From NCBI GenBank assembly GCA_002279065.1, contig NCKB01000006.1, positions 246,343 to 310,342 on the forward strand: a DNA stretch of 64,000 nucleotides. The letters are read 5' to 3'. Shown piece by piece: positions 1 through 9,019 of the stretch (the first letter of the stretch is position 1; every line of letters begins with the position of its first letter). The position numbers and the translations under genes were made by a program. The notes beneath the pieces were generated by a model, which saw nothing but the letters and a program-made list of their open reading frames with translations, did no database searches and was not told the origin of the DNA. Source of the stretch: Lysobacterales bacterium 15-68-25 (lineage in GTDB: Bacteria; Pseudomonadota; Gammaproteobacteria; Xanthomonadales; Rhodanobacteraceae).

Positions 1-441
1 CTGGTCTGGTCGGTGACGTTCAGGCAACGAATCGGCCATTTCCTCGGCGACGCCAAAGTCAGCTACTTTCAGGCAGATCGGCCGCTGGCATCCCAAGCCC
101 TGCTCGGACTCGGGGGTCCACCCGATCCCCCGGTAGCGCTGGGCGGTGGACGCTATCTTTTTTCGGCCTGCCCGCCGCATGACTGCGGCGGCAATGCGGC
201 CGCGACGATCCTGGATGGGAGCGGGCGAGTCCTGGCGGTGGGCTTCTCAAGCTTCCACTGCAGCGACGGCTGCGAGAGCGAGCGCTATGTCGACCTATAT
301 GTCCGCGGTCCGCAGGCGGATGCATCCCTGGTCGCTGCCCTGAAGGCATGGGCAACGGGACCGAGGGTGCGATCGCTGCTGGCCGATCCCGGCGTGGACG
401 AGGCCCTAGGCGAACGCACGGCCATCCATCTGCTCCGCTAG
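1..441 (+). CDS. Ivy-type c-type lysozyme inhibitor, 5' end outside window
   Basis: Probable periplasmic inhibitor of C-type lysozyme (Ivy family). The diagnostic part is a stretch reading VALGGGRYLF followed by SACPPHDCGG, which matches the Ivy inhibitory loop CKPHDC with Lys replaced by Pro. A second Cys pair (FHCSDGC) follows about 25 residues later. The frame is open to base 1, and no signal peptide is visible in the roughly 45 residues before the conserved part, so the true start probably lies upstream; a GTG at 13 is the first start codon seen. The following hydrolase is on the same strand after an 80-base gap. Family assignment is fairly sure; inhibitory activity with the altered loop is inference. 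Confidence 0.6.
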   Translation: MVWSVTFRQRIGHFLGDAKVSYFQADRPLASQALLGLGGPPDPPVALGGGRYLFSACPPHDCGGNAAATILDGSGRVLAVGFSSFHCSDGCESERYVDLYVRGPQADASLVAALKAWATGPRVRSLLADPGVDEALGERTAIHLLR

Positions 442-521
442 CTAGCGGGCCGCGGCCTTGGCGCAACGCGGTTACTCGTAGCATCATCTGATCTTTGTGC
501 ATGTCGCTGGGGGAGCCATCC

Positions 522-1397
522 ATGGACGCGGCCACGTGCCCGCAACCGCCCTACGCCCACGCGCCGGAAGGCGCCCGCGACGAGCAGCGGCTGCCCGACG
601 GCCAGGTGCTGGTGCGTCGCCGCTGGGCGGTGCCCGGCGCGGACCGCGCGGTGCTGCTGGTGCATGGGCTGGGCGAACACAGTGGGCGCTATCGCCACGT
701 CGCCGCCTGGTTCAACGCGCGCGGCTACGACGTGATGGCCTACGACCAGCGCGGACACGGCCTCACGCCCGGGCCGCGCGGCGTGCTGTCCCATCCGGAC
801 GACCTGCTCGCCGACCTTGCCGCGGTGTACGCCGACTACGCCGGCGCCGCACCGGCGCTGCCGCTGTTGCTGGGCCACAGCATGGGCGGCCTGGTCGCCG
901 CGCGCGCCGTGCTCGACGGGCGGGTGACGCCGGCCGCGCTGGTGCTCTCCTCGCCTGCGTTCCGCAGCCACGAGGCGCCATGGCTGCAGTCCCTCGCCGC
1001 GGTGCTGGCGCGCACGGTGCCCAACCTGCCGCTGCGCACCGGGCTGGCGCTGGACCACCTGTCGCACGATGCGGCGGTGGTGGCGGCCTACCGCGACGAT
1101 CCGTTGTGCAGCGGGCGCATCACGCCCCGCATGGCGGATTTCATCTTCCGAGCGGGTCCGACTTGCATCGCCGATGCCCCGCGGTTGCCGGTGCCGACCC
1201 TGCTGCTCGCCGCCGGCGCCGACCGGCTGGTCGATCCGGCCGGCAGCCGCGAGTTCGCGTCGGCGGCATGGTCGTCGCCGCACCTCACCACGCGGCACTT
1301 CGACACGCTCTACCACGAGCTGTTCAACGAGTCTGAACCCGGTCGCGGCCAGGTGATGAAGCAGCTGGGCGACTGGCTGATGCGCCTGCCGGGCTGA
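522..1397 (+). CDS. Alpha/beta hydrolase, monoacylglycerol lipase/lysophospholipase type
   Basis: Serine hydrolase of the Hydrolase_4 group that cleaves monoglycerides, lysophospholipids or similar esters. Visible features are HGLGEHSGRY (oxyanion-hole region), DQRGHG, the nucleophile elbow GHSMGG about residue 120, an aspartate in GADRLVD and a C-terminal histidine in YHELFNE, giving a full Ser-Asp-His triad. I chose the ATG at 522 because GGGGGAG lies 6-12 bases before it; frame-compatible starts at 495 and 501 have no comparable ribosome site. There is no signal peptide, so it is probably cytosolic. The AlkB-like gene follows on the same strand. Exact substrate is unknown. Confidence 0.85.
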   Translation: MDAATCPQPPYAHAPEGARDEQRLPDGQVLVRRRWAVPGADRAVLLVHGLGEHSGRYRHVAAWFNARGYDVMAYDQRGHGLTPGPRGVLSHPDDLLADLAAVYADYAGAAPALPLLLGHSMGGLVAARAVLDGRVTPAALVLSSPAFRSHEAPWLQSLAAVLARTVPNLPLRTGLALDHLSHDAAVVAAYRDDPLCSGRITPRMADFIFRAGPTCIADAPRLPVPTLLLAAGADRLVDPAGSREFASAAWSSPHLTTRHFDTLYHELFNESEPGRGQVMKQLGDWLMRLPG

Positions 1398-1444
1398 ACG
1401 GACCCAAGGTGACAGTCCGGACGCGCGGGCATAGGCTGACCCCC

Positions 1445-2509
1445 ATGCGCCCCCGCGATCTCGGCTTCCTGCTGGCATTCACCACCGCGTGGCTTCCCGC
1501 CGGCGGCCTCGAGCTCGCGCGCCTGGGCCTGCCGCTGGACCTCGCCGCGTGGTTCCCGGTGGTGTTCATCTTCGGCGTGGTGCCGTGGATCGACGCGGCC
1601 TGCGGCCTCGACACGCATAACCCGGCGGACGTCGACGACGGGCATCGGCTGGAGGACAGCCGCTATTTCCGCGCGCTCACCGCGCTGGTGGTGCCGGTGT
1701 GGCTGGGCCTGCTGGGCTGGTGCGCGTGGCAGTTCGCGCAGCAGCCGTTCGGCCCGGCCGGCCAGCTCGGCTGGCTGGTGTCCACCGGGGTCATCGGCGG
1801 CGTGCTGGCGATCAACCCGGCGCACGAGCTGATCCACAAGTCCACGCGCTGGGAACCGCTGCTCGGCGGCGTGCTGCTGACCAGCGTGGGCTATCCGGGC
1901 TTCAAGGTGGAGCACGTGCGCGGGCATCACCTGCACGTGGCCACGCCGGAGGATTCCTCCAGCGCCCGGCTCGACGAATCGGTATACGCCTTCGTGCCCC
2001 GCGCGCTGTGGCGCAACGTGCGCAACGCCTGGCGGCTGGAGGCGCAGCGGCTGCGCGCGCGTGGGCACTCGCCGTGGAGCGCGCGCAACGAGATGGTGCG
2101 CTGGTACGCGCTGTGGCTGCTGTTCATGGCGGCGTTCGCCGCGACGGGCGGCGTGCGCGCGCTGGGCTTCTTCCTGCTGCAGGGCGTGATCGCCGCGGCC
2201 ACGCTGGAAGTGATCAACTACGTGGAGCACTACGGACTGGAGCGGCGCGAAGTCGCACCCGGCCGCTACGAGCGGGTCACCCACCACCACTCGTGGAACG
2301 CACCGCAGCGCTACACCAACTGGCTGCTGTTCAACCTGCAGCGCCATTCCGACCACCACGCCGTCGCGCGCCGCCGCTACCAGGCGCTGCGCCACCACGA
2401 CGACAGCCCGCAGCTGCCGGCCGGCTACGCCACGATGTTCGTGCTGGCACTGGCACCACCGCTGTGGCGCAAGGTGATGAATCCGCGGGCGCTCGCCTGC
2501 CGGCATTGA
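1445..2509 (+). CDS. AlkB-type alkane 1-monooxygenase (membrane di-iron)
   Basis: Integral-membrane non-heme di-iron monooxygenase that hydroxylates medium-chain alkanes or alkyl groups using O2 and rubredoxin electrons. All family signatures are present: HELIHK (about residue 125), EHVRGHH, the AlkB-specific NYVEHYGL, and LQRHSDHHA near the C terminus, supplying the histidine ligands. About 354 residues, shorter than the roughly 400 of classic AlkB. A GTG at 1409 is also in frame, but a -10-like TAGGCT (1432-1437) sits 7 bases before the ATG at 1445, suggesting a leaderless transcript from that ATG. No rubredoxin or rubredoxin reductase gene is nearby, so electron donors must be encoded elsewhere. 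Substrate is not determined. Confidence 0.85.
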   Translation: MRPRDLGFLLAFTTAWLPAGGLELARLGLPLDLAAWFPVVFIFGVVPWIDAACGLDTHNPADVDDGHRLEDSRYFRALTALVVPVWLGLLGWCAWQFAQQPFGPAGQLGWLVSTGVIGGVLAINPAHELIHKSTRWEPLLGGVLLTSVGYPGFKVEHVRGHHLHVATPEDSSSARLDESVYAFVPRALWRNVRNAWRLEAQRLRARGHSPWSARNEMVRWYALWLLFMAAFAATGGVRALGFFLLQGVIAAATLEVINYVEHYGLERREVAPGRYERVTHHHSWNAPQRYTNWLLFNLQRHSDHHAVARRRYQALRHHDDSPQLPAGYATMFVLALAPPLWRKVMNPRALACRH

Positions 2510-2637
2510 TCCGGTCCGCGAGCAATCAAGCACAAAACCGGGCGGGAATCTTCCATACCTCTCCCGGACCGGCCGCCACGATGGCAGGTCAAGCGGGCAG
2601 TCCACCGGAGCGTGGCGCGGTGGCTTGTCGCAGGGCC

Positions 2638-2651
2638 CTGATCCAGATCAG
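2638..2651 (+). promoter_or_regulatory. FNR/Anr-type box upstream of ccoN
   Basis: Perfect dyad CTGAT-CCAG-ATCAG. Its centre is 60.5 bases before the ccoN ATG at 2705. A class II site centred at -41.5 puts transcription start near 2686, leaving a 19-base leader that contains a purine-rich ribosome site. Confidence 0.8.
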
Positions 2652-2704
2652 CGATCCGGGCGAAACCTGCCATGACACTCTCGCCACTTTTCCGGGGGCA
2701 AGAC

Positions 2705-4171
2705 ATGCCTGATACCGAGTACTACAACGACAGGGTGGTCCGGCAGTTCCTGCTGGCCGCAGCGGTCTGGGGCATCGTCGGGATGTCCTTCGGCGTCTAC
2801 GCCGCGGCCGAGCTGATGTGGCCGGCGCTGAACTTCGACATCCCTTGGATGACCTTCAGCCGGATCCGCCCGGACCACACCTTCGGCGTGATTTTTGCCT
2901 TCGGCGGTTCCGCGCTGATGGGCACCTGCTACTACGTGGTGCAGCGCACCGGCCACGCCCGGCTCGCGCTGGGCAAGCTTGCCGAATTCACCTTCTGGGG
3001 CTGGCAGCTGATCTGCGTGCTGGCGATGGTGACCATGCCGCTGGGGATCACCCAGAGCAAGGAATACGCCGAGCCGGAATGGTTCATCGACATCCTGATC
3101 GCGATCGTCTGGGTCAGCTTCGGCACGGTGTTCTTCGCCAGCCTGGCGCGCCGGCGCATCCAGCACATCTACGTGGCGAACTGGTACTACGGCGCCTTCA
3201 TCATCGCCGTCGGCCTGCTGCACATCGTCAACAACCTGGCGGTCCCGGTGTCGCTGTGGAAGTCCTACCCGATCTACTCCGGCGTGGTCGACGCGATGGT
3301 GCAGTGGTGGTACGGCCACAACGCGGTGGCGTTCTTCCTCACCGCCGGCTTCCTCGGGATGATGTACTACTTCGTGCCGCGCCAGGCGCAGCAGCCGCTG
3401 TGGAGCTACCGGTTCTCCATCGTGAACTTCTGGGCGCTGATCTCGGTGTACATGTGGGCCGGCTCGCACCACCTGATGTACACGGCGCTGCCGGACTGGG
3501 TGCAGTCGGTCGGCATGGCGTTCTCGCTGATCCTGCTGATGCCGAGCTGGGGCTCGGCGGCCAACGGCCTGCTCACCTTCAACGGCTCGTGGGAGAGGCT
3601 GCGCACCGACCCGGCGGCGAAGTTCATGGTGATGTCGCTGGTGTTCTACGCGGCGGCCACCTTCGAGGGTTCGATGATGGCGATCAAGACCGTCAACTCG
3701 CTCTCGCACTACACCGACTGGACCATCGCACACGTGCATTCGGGTTCGCTCGGCTGGGTGGCGATGATCACCATCGGCTCGCTCTACGCGATGGCGCCGC
3801 GCGCGCTGGGCAAGCCGGCGATGCATTCGCGCAAGGGCATGGAGCTGCACTTCTGGCTGCACATGATGGGCACGCTGATGTACGTCGGTTCGATGTGGAC
3901 CGCCGGCGTCACCGAGGGCGTGATGTGGCGTGCCACCCAGCCGGACGGTGCGCTCACCTACCCGTTCATCGCCAGCCTGATCGCGATCAAGCCGATGTAC
4001 CTGATCCGCTGGGGCGGCGGCGTGCTGATCCTGTCCGGCATGTGGGTGATGGCGTGGAACCTGTGGCACACCGCCGCCGATGCGCGGGCGCGGCTGATCA
4101 AGCCGATCCCGGTGCCGATCCCCGAGCCGGTGCCGCACCAGGTGCCGGCGCCGCTGCCGGCCGCGGGCTGA
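2705..4171 (+). CDS. ccoN: cbb3-type cytochrome c oxidase subunit I (catalytic)
   Basis: Catalytic heme-copper subunit of the high-affinity cbb3 terminal oxidase, which reduces O2 to water at low oxygen in the inner membrane. Polytopic, with conserved histidine segments: RPDHTFGV (low-spin heme), [24 protein letters not shown] (CuB site), and HVHSGSLGW (heme b3/CuB region). 488 residues, normal for CcoN. An ATG at 2672 is in frame, but it would lie upstream of the transcription start predicted from the FNR box, and GGGGGCAAG just before 2705 is a good ribosome site, so 2705 is preferred. First gene of ccoNOQP-HIS. Confidence 0.96.
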   Translation: MPDTEYYNDRVVRQFLLAAAVWGIVGMSFGVYAAAELMWPALNFDIPWMTFSRIRPDHTFGVIFAFGGSALMGTCYYVVQRTGHARLALGKLAEFTFWGWQLICVLAMVTMPLGITQSKEYAEPEWFIDILIAIVWVSFGTVFFASLARRRIQHIYVANWYYGAFIIAVGLLHIVNNLAVPVSLWKSYPIYSGVVDAMVQWWYGHNAVAFFLTAGFLGMMYYFVPRQAQQPLWSYRFSIVNFWALISVYMWAGSHHLMYTALPDWVQSVGMAFSLILLMPSWGSAANGLLTFNGSWERLRTDPAAKFMVMSLVFYAAATFEGSMMAIKTVNSLSHYTDWTIAHVHSGSLGWVAMITIGSLYAMAPRALGKPAMHSRKGMELHFWLHMMGTLMYVGSMWTAGVTEGVMWRATQPDGALTYPFIASLIAIKPMYLIRWGGGVLILSGMWVMAWNLWHTAADARARLIKPIPVPIPEPVPHQVPAPLPAAG

Positions 4172-4181
4172 GGAGGCGACC

Positions 4182-4832
4182 ATGGCTTACAGGCATTTCG
4201 AAGCGATCGAGAAGCACGCCGGCCTGCTCGGCATCCTCATCGCGATCATGGTGTCGATCGGCGGACTGGCCGAGATCACCCCGCTGTTCATGGAAGCGCA
4301 CGAGGTGAAGGCGCCTTCAGGAGTGAAGCCCTACGACCCGCTGCGGCTGGCCGGGCGCGACATCTACGTGCGCGAGGGCTGCTACCTGTGCCACTCGCAG
4401 ATGATCCGCGCGCTGCGCGCCGAGACCCAGCGCTACGGCCACTACTCCACCGCGGAGGAGTCGGTCTACGACCGGCCGTTCCAGTGGGGCTCCAAGCGCA
4501 CCGGGCCGGACCTGGCGCGGGTCGGCGGCAAGTACTCCGACCAGTGGCAGCGCATGCACCTGATGAACCCGCGCGCGCTGGTGCCGGCCTCCAACATGCC
4601 GGGCTTCCCCTGGCTGGCCCGGGCCACGCTCGATCCGGCCGACATCCAGGCGCGCATGCGCGTGCTGCGCGAGCTGGGCGATCCGTACACCGACGCGGAC
4701 ATCGCCGCGGCGCCCGCCGCGGTGGCCGGCAAGACCGAGATGGACGCGCTGATCGCCTACCTGCAGGGCCTGGGCATCAAGAACGAGCCGCAGCCGCCCG
4801 CGGCGGCGGCCAAGGCCGGAGGTGCGCCATGA
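4182..4832 (+). CDS. ccoO: cbb3 oxidase subunit II, mono-heme cytochrome c
   Basis: Membrane-anchored cytochrome c subunit that passes electrons from CcoP to CcoN. One N-terminal membrane helix (about residues 15-35) is followed by a heme-c site CYLCH at about residue 67 and the CcoO-typical [13 protein letters not shown] and NMPGFPWLA (axial Met region). 216 residues, typical length. GAGGAGG precedes the ATG. The stop overlaps the ccoQ start as ATGA, indicating translational coupling. Confidence 0.96.
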   Translation: MAYRHFEAIEKHAGLLGILIAIMVSIGGLAEITPLFMEAHEVKAPSGVKPYDPLRLAGRDIYVREGCYLCHSQMIRALRAETQRYGHYSTAEESVYDRPFQWGSKRTGPDLARVGGKYSDQWQRMHLMNPRALVPASNMPGFPWLARATLDPADIQARMRVLRELGDPYTDADIAAAPAAVAGKTEMDALIAYLQGLGIKNEPQPPAAAAKAGGAP

Positions 4833-5014
4833 GCCACGACGCCTGGGGACACCTCGCCGGCGTGGTGACGGTGGTGCTGATGCTCACCTTCGTGGGCATC
4901 TGGGTCTGGGCCTGGCGCAAGCGGCACCGCGAGGTGTTCCGGCGCATGGCGGGCCTGCCGATGGAGGACGCGGTCGATCCGACGGCCGATGACGACGCGG
5001 GAGAACAGCGATGA
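4829..5014 (+). CDS. ccoQ: cbb3 oxidase small subunit CcoQ/FixQ
   Basis: Small non-catalytic subunit that stabilises the cbb3 oxidase. 61 residues with one central membrane helix ([18 protein letters not shown]) followed by a basic segment (RKRHREVF) and an acidic tail. It overlaps ccoO before it and ccoP after it by four bases each (ATGA). Identity rests on size, topology and position between ccoO and ccoP. Confidence 0.9.
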   Translation: MSHDAWGHLAGVVTVVLMLTFVGIWVWAWRKRHREVFRRMAGLPMEDAVDPTADDDAGEQR

Positions 5015-5925
5015 GCGCCGGCTGGTCGATGTGGGTGATGTTCCTGATCGTGCTCAACCTGGGCATCACGTTCTTCCTGTTCCTGTGGGCGCCGCGGGCG
5101 AAGATCCCGACCCAGCCCGATGGCACCAGCGGCCACGTGTGGGCGCACGGCGTATTGCGCGAGGGCGTGCGCCGGCTGCCGCTGTGGTGGGTGGTGTTCT
5201 CCGCGGCGATGTTCGTGGCGGGCTTCGCCTACCTGGTGCTGTACCCCGGCTTCGGCAACCACAAGGGCACTCTGCACTGGACCGCGCACGGCGAGCTGGC
5301 GAAGGACGTGGCCGCCAACGACGACAAGCTGGACGAGCTGCTGGCGCGCTTCCGCGAGTACCCGGTCGAGCAGCTCGCCGGCGATCCGGCGGCGATCCAG
5401 ATGGGCCATCGCCTGTTCATGGACAACTGCGCCGCCTGCCACGGCCCGGCCGCGCACGGCAACCAGGCGCTGGGCGCGCCGAACCTCACCGACGACGACT
5501 GGCTCTACGGCGGCAGCGGCAAGGACATCCTCACCAGCATCGAGCACGGCCGCGCCGGCGTGATGCCGGCCTGGGGACCGAGCCTGGGCGAGCAGAACGT
5601 GAAGCACCTGGCGCAGTACGTGCTGAGCCTGTCCGGTGCGCCGTACGATGCGGCCGCCGCCGCCGCGGCCAAGCCGCTGTTCGCCACCTGCGCGGCCTGC
5701 CACGGTCCGGAAGGCAAGGGCAACCAGGCGCTGGGCGCACCAAACCTCACCGACCGCATCTGGCTGCACGGCGGCACCGTCGCCGACATCGAGCAGACCA
5801 TCCGCGGCGGTCGCCAGGGTGCGATGCCGGCCTGGGACAAGCGCCTGAGCGCCGACCAGATGCGCGTGCTGGCCGCCTACGTCTACCACCTCGCCCACCC
5901 GGGCATCGGCGATGCCGGGCGCTGA
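5011..5925 (+). CDS. ccoP: cbb3 oxidase subunit III, di-heme cytochrome c
   Basis: Di-heme cytochrome subunit that accepts electrons from soluble cytochromes. Two N-terminal membrane helices flank a periplasmic hinge; two CxxCH heme sites (NCAACHGP and TCAACHGP) lie in duplicated cytochrome domains, each followed by GNQALGAPNLTD. The near-identity of these segments shows an internal domain duplication. The axial methionines are in VMPAWG and AMPAWD. 304 residues, usual length. It overlaps ccoH by 14 bases. Confidence 0.96.
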   Translation: MSAGWSMWVMFLIVLNLGITFFLFLWAPRAKIPTQPDGTSGHVWAHGVLREGVRRLPLWWVVFSAAMFVAGFAYLVLYPGFGNHKGTLHWTAHGELAKDVAANDDKLDELLARFREYPVEQLAGDPAAIQMGHRLFMDNCAACHGPAAHGNQALGAPNLTDDDWLYGGSGKDILTSIEHGRAGVMPAWGPSLGEQNVKHLAQYVLSLSGAPYDAAAAAAAKPLFATCAACHGPEGKGNQALGAPNLTDRIWLHGGTVADIEQTIRGGRQGAMPAWDKRLSADQMRVLAAYVYHLAHPGIGDAGR

Positions 5926-6130
5926 CCCGCGCAGCCGCTGGTACCGCCAGCCGGTGCTGTGGCTGGGGGCCGTGGTGTTCGTCGCCTCGCTGGCCGGCTG
6001 CGTGTGGATCATCGCGATGGGCGCGCGCCACGCCGACGTACCGGTGGACGCGCCGCACGCGGTGTTCGGGGTGCCCTCGCACGGCCACGCGCAGCCGGCC
6101 CCGGCTGGCACCGCGGCGTCGCCGCGATGA
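5912..6130 (+). CDS. ccoH: FixH/CcoH-like protein, very short
   Basis: Position between ccoP and the CcoI P-type ATPase, plus one N-terminal membrane helix (PVLWLGAVVFVASLAGCVWIIA), identify this as the FixH/CcoH assembly factor, which helps join the cbb3 subunits. At 72 residues it is about half the usual 150-170: the periplasmic beta domain is missing and replaced by a short Pro/His/Ala tail. The reading frame is intact and overlaps ccoP (14 bases) and ccoI (ATGA), so this looks like a genuine short form rather than a frameshift. Confidence 0.75.
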   Translation: MPGADPRSRWYRQPVLWLGAVVFVASLAGCVWIIAMGARHADVPVDAPHAVFGVPSHGHAQPAPAGTAASPR

Positions 6131-8343
6131 ACGCGGTCTGGGCCCACCCGCAGCTGGCCGCGCAGATACTGCGGCCGCGCCGCGACGGTCGCGCCGAAGC
6201 GAGCCTTCGGGTGTCGCCGCTGGACGATCCGCGCCGCGTGCTTCGCGTTGAGCAGGTGCTGCGCGCGCTGCCGGGCGTGCAGCGCGTGGGCGTGGACGCC
6301 ACGCGCCAGCGCGTATCGGTGGTGTGGGATCCGGCGCGCCAGCAGCTGCCCGCGCTGCTCGACGCGCTGGGCGGCATCGGCTGCCGCGCCGAACCGCTGC
6401 CGCGGTCGCGCACCGATGGCGATGCGCAGCGCGCCGCGCAGGACCTGCTCAAGCGCCTGCTGGTGGCCGGCATGTGCGCGATGCAGGTGATGACCTATGC
6501 CTTCGTGATCTACATCGGCGTGGTCGATTTCGTCGACTTCAGCACGCGCGGGCTGTTCCGCTGGCTGGGCTTCCTGACCACGCTGCCGATCGTCGGCTAC
6601 GCCGCGCTGCCGTTCTACCGCGGCGCGCTGGCCGAGCTGCGCGCGCGCCGCCCCGGCATCGACCTGCCGGTGGCGCTGGCGGTGGCGCTGGTGTTCGCCG
6701 GCAGCGCGTGGAACACCTGGCGCGGGGCCGGCGAGATCTATTTCGACTCGGTGAGCATGTTCGTGTTCCTGCTGCTGGTGGCGCGCTACGTCGAACTGCG
6801 CGCACGCCAGCGCAGCGGCGCGCTGGGCGACGCCACGGTGGACGCCGCACCGCTGCTGGCCGAGCGGCTCGGTGCCGGCGGCCGACGCGAGTGGGTGGCG
6901 GCCACCGAGTTGCTGCCGGGCGATCGCGTGCACGTGGCCGAGGGCGCCACGGTGCCGGCCGACGGCGTGCTGGAAAGCGCGCGCGCCGAACTGGACGAGG
7001 CGCTGCTGTCGGGCGAGTCGCGCCCGGTGCGGCGGCTGCGGGGCGAGCCGTTGGTCGCCGGCAGCGTGCTGCTGTCAGGGCCGGTCGAGCTGACCGTGCG
7101 CCACAGCGGCGAGGCCACCGCGGCGGCGCGGATCGGCGCGCTGGCGCGACGCGCGCAGGGCGGCCGCATGACCGCCGCAGCGACCGCCGACCCGCAGGCC
7201 ACCCGTTTCGTCCAGCGCGTGCTCGTGCTCACCCTGCTCACCGCGCTGGGCTGGCTGCTGGTCGATCCACCACGCGCCTTCGGGGCCGCGGTGGCGGTGC
7301 TGGTGATCGCCTGCCCATGCGCCTTCGCGCTGACGGTGCCGGCGACCCGCGCCCGCGCCTTCGGCGCGCTGGCCGCACGCGGCGTGCTGGTCGCCGACGG
7401 CGCCGCGCTGGAGCGGCTGGCGCGGGTGGACTTCGCCCTGTTCGACAAGACCGGCACGCTGACCCACCCGGGCTTCGTGCAGGACGACATCGTCGTCTGT
7501 CGCGGCACGCGCGACGGAGCGCTGTGGCTGGCCGGTGCGCTGGCGCAGGGCAGCAGCCATCCGCTGTCGCGCGCGCTGGCGCGGCTGGCGACGGAGGCGG
7601 CGGCCGCGCCGCTGCCGGTGGTGGAGGACCTGCGCGCGCTCCCCGGCGTGGGCCTGGCCGGTCGTGTCGATGGCCGCGCGCTGCGGCTCGGGCGGGCCGA
7701 CGCGGTGCTCGCCGGCGACGTGCCGCCTGCGCTGGAGGGTGGCCTGGTGCTGGCCGACGCCACCGGCCCGCTGGCCGGCTTCCGTCCGCGCGAACAACTG
7801 CGCCAGGACGCGGTGGACACGCTCGCCGCGCTGCAGGCGCAAGGCGTGCAGCTGATGCTGGCCAGCGGCGACGAGCCGGCGCGGGTGGCGACGATCGCCG
7901 CGGCGCTGGGCATGGATTGCCATGCCGCACGGCAGACCCCGGCCGACAAGCTCGCCCTGCTGCGGCAGGCGCGCGATCGCGGCCGCGTCACCCTGGCGGT
8001 GGGCGACGGCAGCAACGACGCGCCGGTGCTGGCCGGGGCCGACGTCTCCGCCGCGCTGGCCGGCGGCACCGCGCTGGCGCAGGCGCATGCCGGGCTGTTG
8101 CTGGCCGGCGACCGCCTCGACGGCCTGCTCGCCGCGCGCGCGGTCGCCGCGGACATGCAGCGCATCGTGGCGCAGAGCCGGCGCTGGGCGCTCGGCTACA
8201 ACCTGCTGGCGGTGCCGTTCGCCGCGTTCGGCCTGGTGCCGCCCTGGCTGGCCGGCATCGGCATGGCGTTGAGCTCGCTCGGCGTGGTGCTCAACGCGCT
8301 GCGCACCGGACGCCGGCTGCCCGCGCCCGGGTGGCGCGCATGA
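6127..8343 (+). CDS. ccoI: Copper P1B-type ATPase of cbb3 oxidase assembly
   Basis: Heavy-metal P-type ATPase that exports Cu+ to the periplasmic side for insertion into CcoN. Visible motifs: membrane CPC (IACPCAFAL), actuator LLSGES (TGES-like), phosphorylation site DKTGTLT, nucleotide-binding SSHPLSRAL, and hinge GDGSNDAPVL. 738 residues. The N terminus is a degenerate HMA-like domain with no CxxC, and the Cys-rich N-terminal motif common in CcoI/FixI is absent. The start ATG overlaps the ccoH stop. Confidence 0.93.
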   Translation: MNAVWAHPQLAAQILRPRRDGRAEASLRVSPLDDPRRVLRVEQVLRALPGVQRVGVDATRQRVSVVWDPARQQLPALLDALGGIGCRAEPLPRSRTDGDAQRAAQDLLKRLLVAGMCAMQVMTYAFVIYIGVVDFVDFSTRGLFRWLGFLTTLPIVGYAALPFYRGALAELRARRPGIDLPVALAVALVFAGSAWNTWRGAGEIYFDSVSMFVFLLLVARYVELRARQRSGALGDATVDAAPLLAERLGAGGRREWVAATELLPGDRVHVAEGATVPADGVLESARAELDEALLSGESRPVRRLRGEPLVAGSVLLSGPVELTVRHSGEATAAARIGALARRAQGGRMTAAATADPQATRFVQRVLVLTLLTALGWLLVDPPRAFGAAVAVLVIACPCAFALTVPATRARAFGALAARGVLVADGAALERLARVDFALFDKTGTLTHPGFVQDDIVVCRGTRDGALWLAGALAQGSSHPLSRALARLATEAAAAPLPVVEDLRALPGVGLAGRVDGRALRLGRADAVLAGDVPPALEGGLVLADATGPLAGFRPREQLRQDAVDTLAALQAQGVQLMLASGDEPARVATIAAALGMDCHAARQTPADKLALLRQARDRGRVTLAVGDGSNDAPVLAGADVSAALAGGTALAQAHAGLLLAGDRLDGLLAARAVAADMQRIVAQSRRWALGYNLLAVPFAAFGLVPPWLAGIGMALSSLGVVLNALRTGRRLPAPGWRA

Positions 8344-8588
8344 ACATCCTCCTGGTGCTGATCCCGGTCACGCTGCTGGTGGTGGGGATCGCCGTGGCGC
8401 TGTTCTTCTGGGCGGTGAGCCACCAGCAGTTCGACGACCTGGACAACCCCGGCATCCTGCCTCTGCTGGAAGATGACCCAGATCAGGGCGTCGCGGGCGA
8501 TGCGGCGCCATCCTCGTCTCCCGACGCTGCGCCGCCGCCGGATGGCGGCGCCGGTTCCCCCGACGTGCCGCCGCCGGCACCCGAGTAG
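8340..8588 (+). CDS. ccoS: cbb3 oxidase maturation protein CcoS/FixS
   Basis: Small membrane protein needed for cofactor insertion into cbb3 oxidase. One N-terminal helix (LLVLIPVTLLVVGIAVALFFW) is followed by the family signature QFDDLDNPG. At 82 residues it is longer than the usual 45-65 because of a Pro/Asp/Ser-rich, probably disordered tail. The start overlaps the ccoI stop as ATGA; the hemoglobin gene starts four bases after the stop. Confidence 0.92.
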   Translation: MNILLVLIPVTLLVVGIAVALFFWAVSHQQFDDLDNPGILPLLEDDPDQGVAGDAAPSSSPDAAPPPDGGAGSPDVPPPAPE

Positions 8589-8592
8589 ACGC

Positions 8593-9018
8593 ATGACCGT
8601 TGCCCCCGACGCCCCTTCCGAAGAGGCCATCGCCACCCTTGTCGACCGCTTCTACGAGCGCGTGCGACGCGATCCCGAACTCGGTGCGGTGTTCAACCCC
8701 GCCGTGCACGACTGGCCCGAACACAAGGCGCTGCTGACCCGCTTCTGGAGTTCGGTGGAGCGCGGCACGCGCAGCTACCGCGGCAACCCGATGGCTGCGC
8801 ACCTGCGCCATCCGGTGCGCGCCGGCCATTTCGACCGCTGGCTGGAGCTGTGGCGCGAGACCTGCACCGACGTGCTGGACCCCGCCGGCGCGGCGCGGAT
8901 GATCGACCACGCCGAACGCATCGCGCACAGCCTCAAGCTCGGCCTTGGCCTGCGCCCGCACTCGCGGCGGCTGGGCCTGCCGGTGATGCAGCTGCCGGCG
9001 CAGGCGCGGGAGTCCTGA
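8593..9018 (+). CDS. Group III truncated hemoglobin
   Basis: Small heme protein of the 2-on-2 globin fold (trHb class III), proposed to bind or detoxify NO or to sense O2. Family features: LVDRFYERVRRDP near the N terminus, FWSSVERGTRSYRGNP, and HxxxH around HLRHPVRAGHFDRWLELW, including the proximal-histidine segment. 141 residues, typical. It starts four bases after ccoS and is followed one base later by the PLP enzyme gene, so it is co-transcribed with the oxidase from the same FNR-box promoter. A role in NO handling during denitrification is inference. Confidence 0.85.
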   Translation: MTVAPDAPSEEAIATLVDRFYERVRRDPELGAVFNPAVHDWPEHKALLTRFWSSVERGTRSYRGNPMAAHLRHPVRAGHFDRWLELWRETCTDVLDPAGAARMIDHAERIAHSLKLGLGLRPHSRRLGLPVMQLPAQARES

Positions 9019-9019
9019 G

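Noticed and set aside
2672..2704. Alternative ATG for ccoN 33 bases upstream
   Set aside because: It lies before the transcription start predicted from the FNR box and lacks a ribosome site; the ATG at 2705 has GGGGGCAAG ahead of it.
2648..4183. Minus-strand frame opposite ccoN (about 511 codons)
   Set aside because: Shadow of ccoN; no start signal, no family similarity.
5912..6130. Frameshift or truncation artefact in ccoH
   Set aside because: The frame is bounded by regular overlapping start/stop junctions on both sides and no continuation of a FixH domain is visible in other frames.
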